From the NCBI GenBank assembly GCA_009838525.1, contig VXRJ01000016.1, forward strand, positions 62,001 through 126,000: DNA of 64,000 nucleotides, written 5' to 3'. Position numbers and translations under genes: made by a program. Each line of letters begins with the position of its first letter. Positions within the stretch are counted from its first letter, which is position 1. This stretch comes from Acidobacteriota bacterium. Lineage in GTDB: Bacteria; Acidobacteriota; Vicinamibacteria; Vicinamibacterales; UBA8438. This document shows, in pieces, positions 23,900-32,893 of this stretch. The notes below the pieces were generated by a model that was not told the origin of the DNA, made no database searches, and was given only the letters and a program-made list of their open reading frames with translations.

Positions 23900-26122
23900 A
23901 TGATCAGGGTGACTTTTTCCCCGCCGCGGCGCCCCGTCGTCCTTGCGTTGTGCCTCGCCGCGGCGGGACTCCTCCTGCCGGCGGCCGGCGCGGAGGCGCA
24001 GGACTGGCCGAGCTGGCGAGGGCGGGCGCAAACCGGCGTCTCCGAGTTGACCGGACTCCCGTCGAGCTGGTCGGTGGACGGTGAGAACCTCGTCTGGTTC
24101 CAGCCCTACATCGCGCGGTCGACGCCGGCCGTCTTCGACGGGCGCGTCTGCGCCAACGGACGGACGGGCGAGGATGTCGAAAAGAAGGAGATCGTCACGT
24201 GCTGGAACGCCGACGACGGCACTGAGCTGTGGGAACACACCTTCAGCGTTCTGAACACCACCGTTCCGTACAACCGGGTCGGCTGGGGCAGCGTCACCGG
24301 CGATCCGGAAACCGGCTATCTCTACGCGCTGAACGTCGACGGCCATCTGCATGCATTCGACCGTGAGGGAGAGATCGTCTGGAGCTGGCGCCTGCACGAG
24401 GATTTGGGCCGCGCGTCGGGCTACGGGGGCCGGACCTCGACCCCCGTCATCGACGAGGACCGGCTGATTCTCAGCGTCATCGGCTCGGCCTGGGGTGATC
24501 TCGGCGGTCCCCCGCGGCACCGCTACGTGGCGTTCAACAAGGCGAACGGCAACGTCGAGTGGGTCTCGACGCCGGGCGGCCAACCGGCTGATATGAACAC
24601 GCAGTCGGTGCCGATCATCGCCGTCGTGAACGGGCAGCGGCTGATCATCGACGGGAACGCCGACGGCCACATCTACGCGCTGCAGGCCCGGACCGGCAAG
24701 AAGATCTGGGAGTTCCACCTCAGCCAGCGCGGCATCAACGTGTCGCCGGTGATCGACGGCAACACCGTCTATGTCGCCCACAGCGAGGAGAACATCGACG
24801 TCGGAACGATGGGGCGTGTCGTGGCGCTCGACGCCACGCGCGAGGGCGATATCACGGAGACGGGCGAAGTCTGGCGAATCAACGAGCTGGCCGTCGGCTT
24901 TTCGTCGCCGCTGATTCACGAGGGCCGCCTTTACCTGATCGACAACTCGGCCAACCTCTACGCGATCGACGCGTCCGACGGGACCGTGCTCTGGGAAGAA
25001 AGCGTCGGCAACGTGGGCAAGTCGTCGCCGGTGTGGGCGGACGGCAAGCTCTACGTCACCGAGGTCAACGGCAACGTCCACATCCTCCAGCCCGGCGATG
25101 ACGGCGTCGAGTTTCTCGACAGCGACGAGCTGGAAGTCGAGGACGGACGCTACGCGGAGATCTACGGTTCGTTCGCCCCGGCCTACGGTCGGCTCTACGT
25201 CACGGCGGAGTCCGGCATCTACTGCATAGGCGACCCCGACGCGGCGTTCGCCGCGACGCCGGGCGAGACGCCGCCGCTCGGCGCCGAGGCCGACGCCGCC
25301 GGAACCGTCGCGAGCATCCAGGTCCACCCGGCCGAGGTGATCGCCAGCGCCGGCGAGACCCTCCGCTTCCGCGTCGAGGCATTCGATGCGAACGGGCGCT
25401 CCCTCGGCCCGCGCGACGCCACGTGGTCGCTGGATGGACTGACCGGGGCGCGCCTCCGCGTCAACGGGGAGTTTCAGTCGCCTCCCCAGTCGGCCAACGA
25501 CGCGGGCCGGGTGATCGCGACGGTCGGCAACGTCTCCGGCGCGGCCCGCGTCCGGATCTTCTCGCCCCTCCCCTGGGCGGAGAACTTCGAGGGCGGCCGG
25601 CCCGGACACTGGATTGGCGGCGGCGGCAGCCTCGCCGCGGTCGACGAAGGCGGCGAGCAGCTCTTCCGCAAGGGTCCGTCGCGCACCGGCATCCACCGGC
25701 ACGCCATCTACATCGGCCCGTCCCGCATGTCGAACTACACCGTGCAGGCCGACGCGATGTCGACCGAGAAGGGTCGCCGGCGACCCGACATCGGCCTCAT
25801 CAACAGCGGCTACACGATGGACCTGCAGGGCAACCACCAGCGGATCGAGGTCCGCTCCTGGGCAGCCGAGCTGCGGATGGCGAAACGGTTCGATTTCGCG
25901 TGGGATCCGAACGTCTGGTACACGCTGAAACTGCGGGTCGACACGGACGCCGACCGCGCGCTGATCCGGGGCAAGGTATGGCCCCGGGGCGAAGCGGAGC
26001 CGGAAGCATGGACGGTGACCGTGGAGGATCCCCAGCCGGTGCGCAACGGCAGTCCCGGCCTCATCGGCTACTCGCCCATCGACATCTACTACGACAACGT
26101 GCGTGTAATGGAGAACCAATGA
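23900..26122 (+). CDS. secreted PQQ-like beta-propeller protein with C-terminal lectin-like domain
   Basis: A 740-residue exported protein. The signal peptide ends about residue 33 (AEAQ). An eight-bladed quinoprotein-type propeller follows (about 35-460), recognised by repeated blade motifs such as GTELWEHTF, GNVEWVSTPGG, GKKIWEFHLS and DGTVLWEESVG. Next are an Ig-like insert (SIQVHPAEVIASAGETLRF) and a concanavalin-like sandwich (about 570-740, ending GLIGYSPIDIYYDNVRVME). ATG 23900 is preferred over TTG 23882 because GAGGGA precedes it. Whether PQQ is bound is unknown; many such propellers bind none. Its stop overlaps the next gene's start. Confidence 0.85.
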   Translation: MIRVTFSPPRRPVVLALCLAAAGLLLPAAGAEAQDWPSWRGRAQTGVSELTGLPSSWSVDGENLVWFQPYIARSTPAVFDGRVCANGRTGEDVEKKEIVTCWNADDGTELWEHTFSVLNTTVPYNRVGWGSVTGDPETGYLYALNVDGHLHAFDREGEIVWSWRLHEDLGRASGYGGRTSTPVIDEDRLILSVIGSAWGDLGGPPRHRYVAFNKANGNVEWVSTPGGQPADMNTQSVPIIAVVNGQRLIIDGNADGHIYALQARTGKKIWEFHLSQRGINVSPVIDGNTVYVAHSEENIDVGTMGRVVALDATREGDITETGEVWRINELAVGFSSPLIHEGRLYLIDNSANLYAIDASDGTVLWEESVGNVGKSSPVWADGKLYVTEVNGNVHILQPGDDGVEFLDSDELEVEDGRYAEIYGSFAPAYGRLYVTAESGIYCIGDPDAAFAATPGETPPLGAEADAAGTVASIQVHPAEVIASAGETLRFRVEAFDANGRSLGPRDATWSLDGLTGARLRVNGEFQSPPQSANDAGRVIATVGNVSGAARVRIFSPLPWAENFEGGRPGHWIGGGGSLAAVDEGGEQLFRKGPSRTGIHRHAIYIGPSRMSNYTVQADAMSTEKGRRRPDIGLINSGYTMDLQGNHQRIEVRSWAAELRMAKRFDFAWDPNVWYTLKLRVDTDADRALIRGKVWPRGEAEPEAWTVTVEDPQPVRNGSPGLIGYSPIDIYYDNVRVMENQ

Positions 26123-27570
26123 CTCGACTCCCGCTGATCACCGGAACCTGCATCGCGCTCCTCGCCGCCCTGGCCGCGCCGGCCGCCGCGCAGGAGGTGG
26201 CGATGTTCGGGAACACCCCCGACCGCAACATGGTGTCGGACGAGACCGGCGTCGTCTCGGAATGGGACGTCGACACCGGGCGGAACGTCCTCTGGTCGCA
26301 GCCCGTCGGATCGCAGGCGTACGGCGGACCGGTGGTGGCCAACGGCCGGGTCTACGTCGGCACGAACAACGAGGGACGGCGCGATGCGGCGATCGAGGGG
26401 GACAAGGGCGTCGTCATGGCGTTCGACTCCGCGAGCGGCGACTTCCTCTGGCAGATGGTCCACCCGAAGCTGTCGTCGGGGCGCGTGAACGACTGGCCGC
26501 TGCAGGGCGTCTGCTCCACCGCGTTCATGGATGGCGACCGTATCTGGTACGTCTCCAACGAGGCGCACGTCGTCTGCCTCGACGCCAAGGGCCTCGCCGA
26601 CGGCAACGAGGGACCGTTCATGGACGAGGAGAACATGGGCGACCAGAACGGCGACATCATCTGGTCCTACGACATGATCGGCGAGCTGGACGTCTTCCCG
26701 CACAATCTGGCCACCGGGTCGCCCCTCATCGTCGGTGACGTGCTCTTCACGGTGACCAGCAACGGTGTCGACGAGGGGCACGTCAACATCCCGTCGCCCT
26801 TCTCGCCCGACTTCATCGCCCTCGACAAGAACACGGGCGAGTTGCTCTGGGAATCGAACCCGGTGAGCGAGGGCATCCTGCACGGCGCCTGGACGAACCC
26901 CGCCTACGCGGTCGTCGAGGGACGCGCCCAGGTGATCTTCGCGGGCGGCAACGGCGTCATCTACAGCCTCGACCCGGAGACGGGCGACCTGCTCTGGGAG
27001 TTCGACTGCAATCCGAAGGACTCCGAGTGGATCCTGGGTGGCCGGGGCACGCGCAACAACATTCTGTCGACTCCGGTGGTTTACAACGACAGGGTCTACA
27101 TCGGCGTCGGCCAGGACCCGGAGCACGGCGAGGCGCCAGGCCACTTCTATGTGATCGACGCCACCGGCAGCGGTGACGTGACCGACACCCACGTCGTCTG
27201 GCACCGCGGCGGCGAGGACTTCTACCGGACGATGTCGACCGCCGCGATCGCCGACGGCGTCCTCTACATCTCCAGCCTCTCCGGCTTCCTGCACGCCCTC
27301 GACCCGGAGACGGGCGAGGAGTTCTGGACCTACGACACGTTCGCGGCGGTCTGGGGCTCGCCGTTCGTCGTCGACGGCAAGGTGTTCCTCGGCGACGAGG
27401 ACGGCGACGTCGTCGTCCTGCAGGCCGGCCGCGAGATGGAGGTCCTGGGCGAATTCAACCTGGGCGCCGCCGTCTACTGCACGCCGGTCGTCCGCGACGG
27501 CATCCTCTACATCCTCACCCGGAACCGTCTGTGGGCGTTCCAGGAAGGCGCGCAGGGCGAGCCGTTCTGA
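26119..27570 (+). CDS. second secreted PQQ-like beta-propeller protein, coupled to the first
   Basis: A 483-residue exported propeller. The signal peptide ends at PAAAQ (about residue 25). Blade motifs include GRNVLWSQPVG, GDFLWQMVHPK, GELLWESNPVS, GDLLWEFDCNP and GEEFWTYDTF. Unlike its neighbour it has no lectin-like tail. ATGA at 26119-26122 joins it to the preceding gene, so the two are probably made in fixed proportion and may work on the same substrate or complex outside the cell. Catalytic activity cannot be assigned from sequence alone. Confidence 0.85.
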   Translation: MTRLPLITGTCIALLAALAAPAAAQEVAMFGNTPDRNMVSDETGVVSEWDVDTGRNVLWSQPVGSQAYGGPVVANGRVYVGTNNEGRRDAAIEGDKGVVMAFDSASGDFLWQMVHPKLSSGRVNDWPLQGVCSTAFMDGDRIWYVSNEAHVVCLDAKGLADGNEGPFMDEENMGDQNGDIIWSYDMIGELDVFPHNLATGSPLIVGDVLFTVTSNGVDEGHVNIPSPFSPDFIALDKNTGELLWESNPVSEGILHGAWTNPAYAVVEGRAQVIFAGGNGVIYSLDPETGDLLWEFDCNPKDSEWILGGRGTRNNILSTPVVYNDRVYIGVGQDPEHGEAPGHFYVIDATGSGDVTDTHVVWHRGGEDFYRTMSTAAIADGVLYISSLSGFLHALDPETGEEFWTYDTFAAVWGSPFVVDGKVFLGDEDGDVVVLQAGREMEVLGEFNLGAAVYCTPVVRDGILYILTRNRLWAFQEGAQGEPF

Positions 27571-29016
27571 TCACCGCAGGCCGACGAGGCCTGTAACGGA
27601 CTCCGCGAGGGCCGGCGCGTCGTAGCCGACGCCTTCCTTGAAGACCAGGGTGACGTTGCGGATCTCGGCCTCGCGGCGCACCGGGTCGCCGTCGATGACG
27701 ATGAGGTCGGCCAGCTTGCCCGGCTCGATGGAACCGAACTCGGCATCCTCGCCGAGCACGCGGGCGCCGTTGAGCGTCATGATCCGGATGACCTGCTCCG
27801 GGCTGAACCCGGACTCGAGCAGCAGCTCGTAGTGGCGCTGGTTGCCGTAGCCCGGAAGCGCCCCGCCCAGGCCGGTGGGATCGACACCGGCGGCCAGTAG
27901 CCCGCCCGCCTCGACGAACATCCGTTCGAACTCCTGCGCCTTGGGGAACAGCGTCGCCATCGGCGCGTCGTCGCGCGCCGCGATATCGTCGCGCGACTGC
28001 AGGTACTCCTCGCGGGCGCCGGGAGCGAGCGCGTCGAGGACGCGTTGCTCCAGGGGCGGGCGGTTGGGGACGTGCAGCTCGTAGACCGGGAGGGTCGACG
28101 TCATGGCGACGCCCTGCTCGACCAGGGCGCGGATGGTGGCCGCCACCTCCTCGCCTTCCAGATCCACGTCGAGCAGGCTGCGCTGCACGCCGGGCGGGCA
28201 GACGCCCGGCTGCTTGTTCGGGACGTAGTCGCTGTTCGTGAAGAAACCGTGCTCGATGTTGTCTATCCCGAGATCCACCGCCTCCTGGAACGAAATCGAG
28301 CAGAGGTGGCCGGTGACCTTGACGCCCCGCTGGTGCGCCTCGTCGATGGCCGCGGCCAACTCCTCGTCGCCGATGCGCGTGTAGGCCTTGAACCAGTCGA
28401 CGCCTTCCTCCGCCCAGTAGGCGACGACGCGGCGGGCATCCTCCGGGGTCCCCACCTGGAACATCTGCGACATCGCGCCGGCCCCGGACAGGTACGGCCC
28501 GGTGATGTACATGCGCGGGCCGATCTCCTGACCCTCCTGGATCGCCCGCTTGAGGTTCAGCTCGCTGTAGGGCGAGAAGGCGCCGGTCGTCCGGATAGTG
28601 GTCACCCCGCTCGCCAGGTACAGCCGCGGCGCGCTGAAGTTGAGCTGCACGCGCCGGCCGCGGGTCATGTAGAAGGTGTGGTCGTGCAGGCCGACGAAGC
28701 CGGGGAGAACCGTGTCGCCGTCGAGGGCGAGAACGCGGGCGCCGTCCGGCAGGTCGACTTCGGCGTCCGGTCCCACCGCGGCGATGCGGCCATCGCGAAT
28801 CAGGATGGTCTGCCCGCTGGCGGCGGGGGCGCCGGTCCCGTCCACCACCTGCACGCCGGTCAGCGCCACCGTCGGGTCGCTAATCTCGACGAACTCCCGC
28901 ACCGCGGCGGACAGCGACCCCGCCGACTGCGCCGCGGCGGGCGATGCGGCGGCGAGCACGACGAAGGTGGCCGCGAGGGTAACGAAAAAGACACGTCCGA
29001 CGATCGGCATGGGCAT
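27571..29016 (-). CDS. secreted amidohydrolase-family metal hydrolase
   Basis: A 481-residue TIM-barrel hydrolase of the imidazolonepropionase-like amidohydrolase superfamily. The signal peptide ends about residue 30 (AAAQS). An N-terminal small beta domain (VQVVDGTGAPAASGQTILIRDG) precedes the first metal site, GFVGLHDHTFY. Later come VTGHLCSISFQEAVDLGIDNIEHGF with the metal His residues, AGVDPTGLGG with the catalytic Asp, and the closing SIEPGKLADLIVIDGDPVR. AGGAGT precedes ATG 29016. It is 35 bases downstream of the multicopper oxidase on the same strand, so probably in its operon. Substrate unknown; peptidases and cyclic-amide hydrolases are both possible. Confidence 0.88.
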   Translation of the reverse strand: MPMPIVGRVFFVTLAATFVVLAAASPAAAQSAGSLSAAVREFVEISDPTVALTGVQVVDGTGAPAASGQTILIRDGRIAAVGPDAEVDLPDGARVLALDGDTVLPGFVGLHDHTFYMTRGRRVQLNFSAPRLYLASGVTTIRTTGAFSPYSELNLKRAIQEGQEIGPRMYITGPYLSGAGAMSQMFQVGTPEDARRVVAYWAEEGVDWFKAYTRIGDEELAAAIDEAHQRGVKVTGHLCSISFQEAVDLGIDNIEHGFFTNSDYVPNKQPGVCPPGVQRSLLDVDLEGEEVAATIRALVEQGVAMTSTLPVYELHVPNRPPLEQRVLDALAPGAREEYLQSRDDIAARDDAPMATLFPKAQEFERMFVEAGGLLAAGVDPTGLGGALPGYGNQRHYELLLESGFSPEQVIRIMTLNGARVLGEDAEFGSIEPGKLADLIVIDGDPVRREAEIRNVTLVFKEGVGYDAPALAESVTGLVGLR

Positions 29017-29051
29017 GGCGACTCCTGTACGCGGCGGCGCTTCGTGGCCGG

Positions 29052-31268
29052 TCAGGGCCGGCCCGAGGGCGGCCCGCCGGCGACATCGAAGACCAGCTTC
29101 ATCCCCGATTCGAGGTGCTCGGAGATGTGGCAATGTAGCATCCACCGCCCGGGGTTGGACAATTCCAGGAGCAGGTCGGCGGTCGAGCCGGCCGGCAGCA
29201 GCGTGGTGTCCTTCCAGACCAGGTTGTCGTTCGGCACGCCGTCTCGGCTCAGCACCAGGAACCGCTGGCCGTGGATGTGGACCGGGTGCTGCATGGCGTG
29301 CACGGCGTTGCGGTCGTTGCGCAGGCGGATCCTGACCACGTCGCCGCGGGTGAAGCGCCAGTCGATGGCGTCGTTCTCGAGGCCGGTGTCGAGATCCCGC
29401 AGGATCCACCGCACCTGATCGGCCGTCGTGACCCAGTTCATGCGCGGCATCGTGCCGCTCCACTCCACCGGGTTGAAGAACGACCGGTCCACGTTCAGCA
29501 GCGGCTCGATCGGGTCCGGCAACTCGCCGATCTCCAGCGTCAGCAGCAACCGGTGGTCGACCGGCCGGTCGAATTCGTCCCGGTAGCGGTCGATGTCGGC
29601 CGTAACGTCCGGATGATCGCGCAGCTCCCGAAAGCTGGCCGCATGGTCCGGCGCCGCCCGCGTGCCGGTCACGGTGACCGTGCCGAGCGTCGTGTCGTCC
29701 GGGAAGAAGTTCCCGTAGACGTGGTCGATCGCCTGCACGCGATTGACGAGCGGCGCCTCGCCTGGCGTGTCGAAGCGCACCTCGACGATGTAGCGCTCGG
29801 CCGGCGCGATGACCACGCTGTCGACCCAGTCCTGCCGCTCGAACTTGCCGATGTCGGACGCCACCACCTTGATCGCGGCGCCGCCGAACGACAGGTTGAA
29901 CGTGCGCGTGTTCGAGACGTTGGTCAGGAAGAAGCGGACCACCTCTCCCCGCGCGACCGTGAGCCGATAGTCGGGCTCGCCGTTGACGAGCAGCAGGTTG
30001 CCGAAGCGCCCCATCATCGCGTGAGTGGCGCGCTGGCGGCCGAACGGCGCGAGGCCGGCCTCGTCGACGAGGAGGTCGTCGAGCATCAGCACCTCCTCGC
30101 GGTTAGCCGGCCCGAAGTACTCCGGGTCGGCCGCGTCCACCCGCAGGTTGCCGTGGAGCCCCAAGTCCTGCTGGACGTCCTCCCGGTGATGCGGGTGATA
30201 CCAGTAGAGGCCGGCGTCCGGGAAGTGGATCCGGTACTGGAACGTCTCGCCCGGCTCGATGGGATCCTGCGTCAGGCCGGGAACGCCGTCGTAGCGGTTC
30301 TCGAGCCGGATCCCGTGCCAGTGGACGGCGGTCGGCAGTTCCAGACGGTTGGTGACGTTCACCGTGATCGTGGCGTCCTGCGGCACCTGGATGAGGGGAC
30401 CCGGGTACTGCCCGTTGAAGCCGTACATCGTGAACGTGCGCCCGTCGATCGTGCGCTCGACGAGACCGGCCTCCAGATCGAGCGTGCCGCCGTCGCCGAG
30501 CCGGACGATCTCGCGCGGGCGGGCAGCCCGCGGGCGGGCCGCCGGGAGCGGGTCCGCCGCCGCGGGCAGGAACGGATCCACGGGCGGGGTCAGGCGGCCG
30601 ACGCCCGGCATCATCGCCACGGACGGATGCATCGGCGGCCGCGTCCAGCCGCGCGCGGGGGGCGGCAGCTCCGCGCCGGCCACCATTCCGGTCACGGCCA
30701 GCAGATCCTCCGGCTCCATGCGCCTGCCGGCCGACGTTCCGCGCAGAACGATGCGTCCGTCCCACGCCGGCGCATTCGGATCGGCCTCGGCGGTGACGAG
30801 CAAGACGAACTTGTTGAGGTCGACGGGACCTACCGTCGTCCGGCCGTTCCCCACCGGTCCCAGGTTCACGACCGGCCGGAGCCGCGGCGTGGTCGCCCAG
30901 GCCACGTAGCCGGTGTAGTCGCCGAGCGACGCCGGATCGGGCAGGCCGTCGATGTGGAACGTCAGATCGAAGCGATGCCGGCCGTCCACCGTCACCGAAA
31001 CCCCGAACGGAGAGGACGGCGGCGTGAGCTCCACATGGCCCACCGCGCCGGGGAAATCGGGGGCGTGGATCAGCTCGATGCAGTACAGGTCCGGGTCGGC
31101 GGCGGGGCCGAGCGCATCGAGGGCCGGGCACCCGAGGGCATCACCGACTTCCTGCCCCTGCGCCGCGGACGGAGCGAACGCCGCGACGGGTACAGCCAGC
31201 AGCCACGCCGCGAGGCAGGCCAGGAGAATCGCCGCCCGGGAGGCGTCGTGGTTCCGGTGCAAGCCCAT
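29052..31268 (-). CDS. multicopper oxidase (laccase-like) with N-terminal extension
   Basis: A 738-residue exported copper enzyme. All four copper-binding motifs are intact: AVHWHGIRLE, YWYHPHHRED, HPVHIHGQRF and MLHCHISEHLESGMK (T1 Cys, two His and axial Met). A signal peptide is followed by about 200 extra residues before the first cupredoxin domain, including a beta-rich segment (PFGVSVTVDGRHRFDLTFHI) that is not part of a standard laccase. It oxidises phenols or metals such as Cu(I) or Fe(II) with O2; the natural substrate is unknown. It starts 20 bases after the vapC stop, on the same strand as abrB-vapC, and precedes the amidohydrolase. Confidence 0.9.
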   Translation of the reverse strand: MGLHRNHDASRAAILLACLAAWLLAVPVAAFAPSAAQGQEVGDALGCPALDALGPAADPDLYCIELIHAPDFPGAVGHVELTPPSSPFGVSVTVDGRHRFDLTFHIDGLPDPASLGDYTGYVAWATTPRLRPVVNLGPVGNGRTTVGPVDLNKFVLLVTAEADPNAPAWDGRIVLRGTSAGRRMEPEDLLAVTGMVAGAELPPPARGWTRPPMHPSVAMMPGVGRLTPPVDPFLPAAADPLPAARPRAARPREIVRLGDGGTLDLEAGLVERTIDGRTFTMYGFNGQYPGPLIQVPQDATITVNVTNRLELPTAVHWHGIRLENRYDGVPGLTQDPIEPGETFQYRIHFPDAGLYWYHPHHREDVQQDLGLHGNLRVDAADPEYFGPANREEVLMLDDLLVDEAGLAPFGRQRATHAMMGRFGNLLLVNGEPDYRLTVARGEVVRFFLTNVSNTRTFNLSFGGAAIKVVASDIGKFERQDWVDSVVIAPAERYIVEVRFDTPGEAPLVNRVQAIDHVYGNFFPDDTTLGTVTVTGTRAAPDHAASFRELRDHPDVTADIDRYRDEFDRPVDHRLLLTLEIGELPDPIEPLLNVDRSFFNPVEWSGTMPRMNWVTTADQVRWILRDLDTGLENDAIDWRFTRGDVVRIRLRNDRNAVHAMQHPVHIHGQRFLVLSRDGVPNDNLVWKDTTLLPAGSTADLLLELSNPGRWMLHCHISEHLESGMKLVFDVAGGPPSGRP

Positions 31269-31288
31269 GGAGGTCAATCCACCTCGAC

Positions 31289-31669
31289 TCACAGCCGGTG
31301 CGTTCCGTCCAGACGCGCCATTTTCCGGTCGAACGTTCCGACCGGGACGTGCCCCGCCTTGCGCGCGGCCTCTACCACCAGGCAATCGGAGAACCCGATC
31401 GACCGTTCTCGCTCGAACATCGAGTGCGCCCTTCTGACAACGTCTTCATCCTGCAACGTCAGGCGGTCGTGCTCGATCAGCATGTCAACAACCGTTCCGA
31501 TGCGCTTACGATTCAAACCGTAGACGGAGTCCAGAACCCAGACAGCTTCCGCGAGTACCAGGAGCGGCACCCACGCACCACGCGCGACGAACGCTTCGGC
31601 GCGGGAAACCTGCTCCGGATCGTCCCGCGCGAGCAGGCGAACGAGAACGTTCGTGTCAACGGCGCGCAT
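31289..31669 (-). CDS. vapC: VapC-type PIN-domain toxin
   Basis: A 126-residue PIN ribonuclease with AVDTNVLVRLLARDD at the N-terminus (catalytic Asp), LAEAVWVLDSVYGL carrying the second acidic residue, and SIGFSDCLVVEAARKAG with TFDRKMARL as the C-terminal acidic motif. The ATG at 31669 overlaps the antitoxin stop by 14 bases, the same spacing as in the antitoxin-PIN pair at 19.4 kb. It is followed 20 bases later by the multicopper oxidase. Confidence 0.87.
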   Translation of the reverse strand: MRAVDTNVLVRLLARDDPEQVSRAEAFVARGAWVPLLVLAEAVWVLDSVYGLNRKRIGTVVDMLIEHDRLTLQDEDVVRRAHSMFERERSIGFSDCLVVEAARKAGHVPVGTFDRKMARLDGTHRL

Positions 31670-32015
31670 GTGAGCGTCGCATGTGCGAGCGAATGCCCTC
31701 GTCCAGGCTCGCGAGGCTCTTGCGCGGCGGCGGGCGGCTGAACACAGCCCTGTGAATGTCCAGGGATGAGTAGGTTGACGCCCTCCGAACGATCACTTCC
31801 TCACCACGCTCGCACCACTCGATCCTCGATCCTTTCGTCAGTCCGAGTCTGCGCCGGATGCGCGCTGGAATCGAAACCTGCCCCTGGGACGTGATCCTCG
31901 ATTCGATCGTCCCCCCGTTCTCGTGTCCGTCGTGCACTATAGGATTGTCGCATGCATTACCCCGGTAATCAATATTGGGGGCAGGATTCAGCCCTTGCCA
32001 GGGTGGCGAGAACAT
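31656..32015 (-). CDS. AbrB/SpoVT-type antitoxin
   Basis: The swapped-hairpin DNA-binding domain is clear: SRITSQGQVSIPARIRRRLGL followed by GSRIEWCERGEEVIVRRA. The C-terminal part (about 45 residues, with RPPPRKSLASLDEGIRSHM) should bind the PIN toxin. ATG 32015 is chosen because a strong AGGAG stands six bases upstream; it gives 119 residues with about 33 before the domain, which is long. A GTG at 31937 would give 93 residues without a visible ribosome site. The abrB-vapC pair heads the multicopper oxidase gene set. Confidence 0.82.
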   Translation of the reverse strand: MFSPPWQGLNPAPNIDYRGNACDNPIVHDGHENGGTIESRITSQGQVSIPARIRRRLGLTKGSRIEWCERGEEVIVRRASTYSSLDIHRAVFSRPPPRKSLASLDEGIRSHMRRSHARR

Positions 32016-32217
32016 GACAAACTCCTGCAGCTACTTTTCTGAGACCTGCCGCTGATTCTCGACGTTCTGCCGAAGCTGAAGCTCCAATCCTCACCAAAGC
32101 GGCTACCTACGTACGCGCGGCTTCATGAAGGAAGCTGAGAGGCACGGCCGTCAACTTGACAGTCTCCTCGGCGCGTTCGCGGCCAATGACGGCCGAATTC
32201 ACTCAGGGGACTCACAC

Positions 32218-32421
32218 ATGTCAACCACGACCGGCACCATCAAGCGCATGACGGACAGGGGCTTCGGCTTCATCGCCGCACCCGACGGCGTCGAGTACTT
32301 CTTCCACCGCTCCGCGTGCACGAGCACGCCATTCGACGCGCTGCGCGAGGGCGATAGCGTGACGTTTACGCTTGGCCAAGGCCCGAAGGGTCCTCGCGCC
32401 GAGAACGTCACCCCCGCCTGA
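32218..32421 (+). CDS. cold-shock domain protein (CspA family)
   Basis: A 67-residue single cold-shock domain: GTIKRMTDRGFGFIAAPDG is the RNP1 region, EYFFHRSAC the RNP2 region, and REGDSVTFTLGQGPKGPRAENV the final strands. It binds single-stranded RNA/DNA as an RNA chaperone. AGGGGA stands 8 bases before ATG 32218; the in-frame ATG at 32125 would add a tail foreign to the family. The 202-base upstream gap is shared with the divergent abrB gene; I see no convincing cold-box or -10 sequence in it. Confidence 0.93.
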   Translation: MSTTTGTIKRMTDRGFGFIAAPDGVEYFFHRSACTSTPFDALREGDSVTFTLGQGPKGPRAENVTPA

Positions 32422-32422
32422 C

Positions 32423-32439
32423 CGGATCATTCGGATCCG
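32423..32439 (+). terminator. possible terminator hairpin after the cold-shock gene
   Basis: CGGATC and GATCCG form a perfect 6-bp stem with a 5-base loop, beginning two bases after the stop codon. There is no T-tract, so intrinsic termination is uncertain. Confidence 0.25.
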
Positions 32440-32470
32440 CTCTCGGCGGCCGACTACCCTCGGCGCGAGG

Positions 32471-32866
32471 CTAGAAATCGGCGGGGGCCGGCGCGTTCCC
32501 GCCGTCCCAGTCCTTGACGGATCCATCCGCCGCCCGCAGGAATCCGAGCAGGCATCCGGGCGAGCCGTCCCGGACCGGGTGGCAGCGCGCCTTGACGGCG
32601 TCGCCCGGCCGGATGTAGTCGCGCGTGACGCCGATCTCCTCCAGCCCGTTGCGGTCGGTCGCCTCCAGGGCCCATATCTGCGACTCGCCGTCGGGTCCCT
32701 CCACCTCCACGTAGAGCCAGGAATGCGGGACCAGCAGGTGCAGTTCCGTGACCACGCCCTCGATGTCCGTGAACGTGTCCGAGTAGTTGCCGTGAGAATG
32801 GTGCGCCCCGGCCGGCAACGCCAGGGCAACCGCAAAGACCGCCGCAAGAGTCAGTTTGAATCGCAT
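32471..32866 (-). CDS. DUF6152-family secreted protein
   Basis: A 131-residue protein with a signal peptide (LTLAAVFAVALALPAGA) cut just before HHSHGNYSDT. The His-rich mature start, GVVTELHLLVPHSWLYVEV and DYIRPGDAVKARCHPVRDG match DUF6152, a family common in Acidobacteria and Proteobacteria beside respiratory or TonB genes. Function unknown; the N-terminal histidines suggest metal or haem binding. AGGAGG lies six bases before ATG 32866. It ends the cytochrome gene cluster on the minus strand. Confidence 0.72.
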   Translation of the reverse strand: MRFKLTLAAVFAVALALPAGAHHSHGNYSDTFTDIEGVVTELHLLVPHSWLYVEVEGPDGESQIWALEATDRNGLEEIGVTRDYIRPGDAVKARCHPVRDGSPGCLLGFLRAADGSVKDWDGGNAPAPADF

Positions 32867-32893
32867 GCTCGTCCTCCTCACGCGCTTCTCCGT

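Noticed and set aside
32156-32184. TTGACA upstream of the cold-shock gene as a promoter
   Set aside because: No acceptable -10 box lies 15-19 bases downstream.
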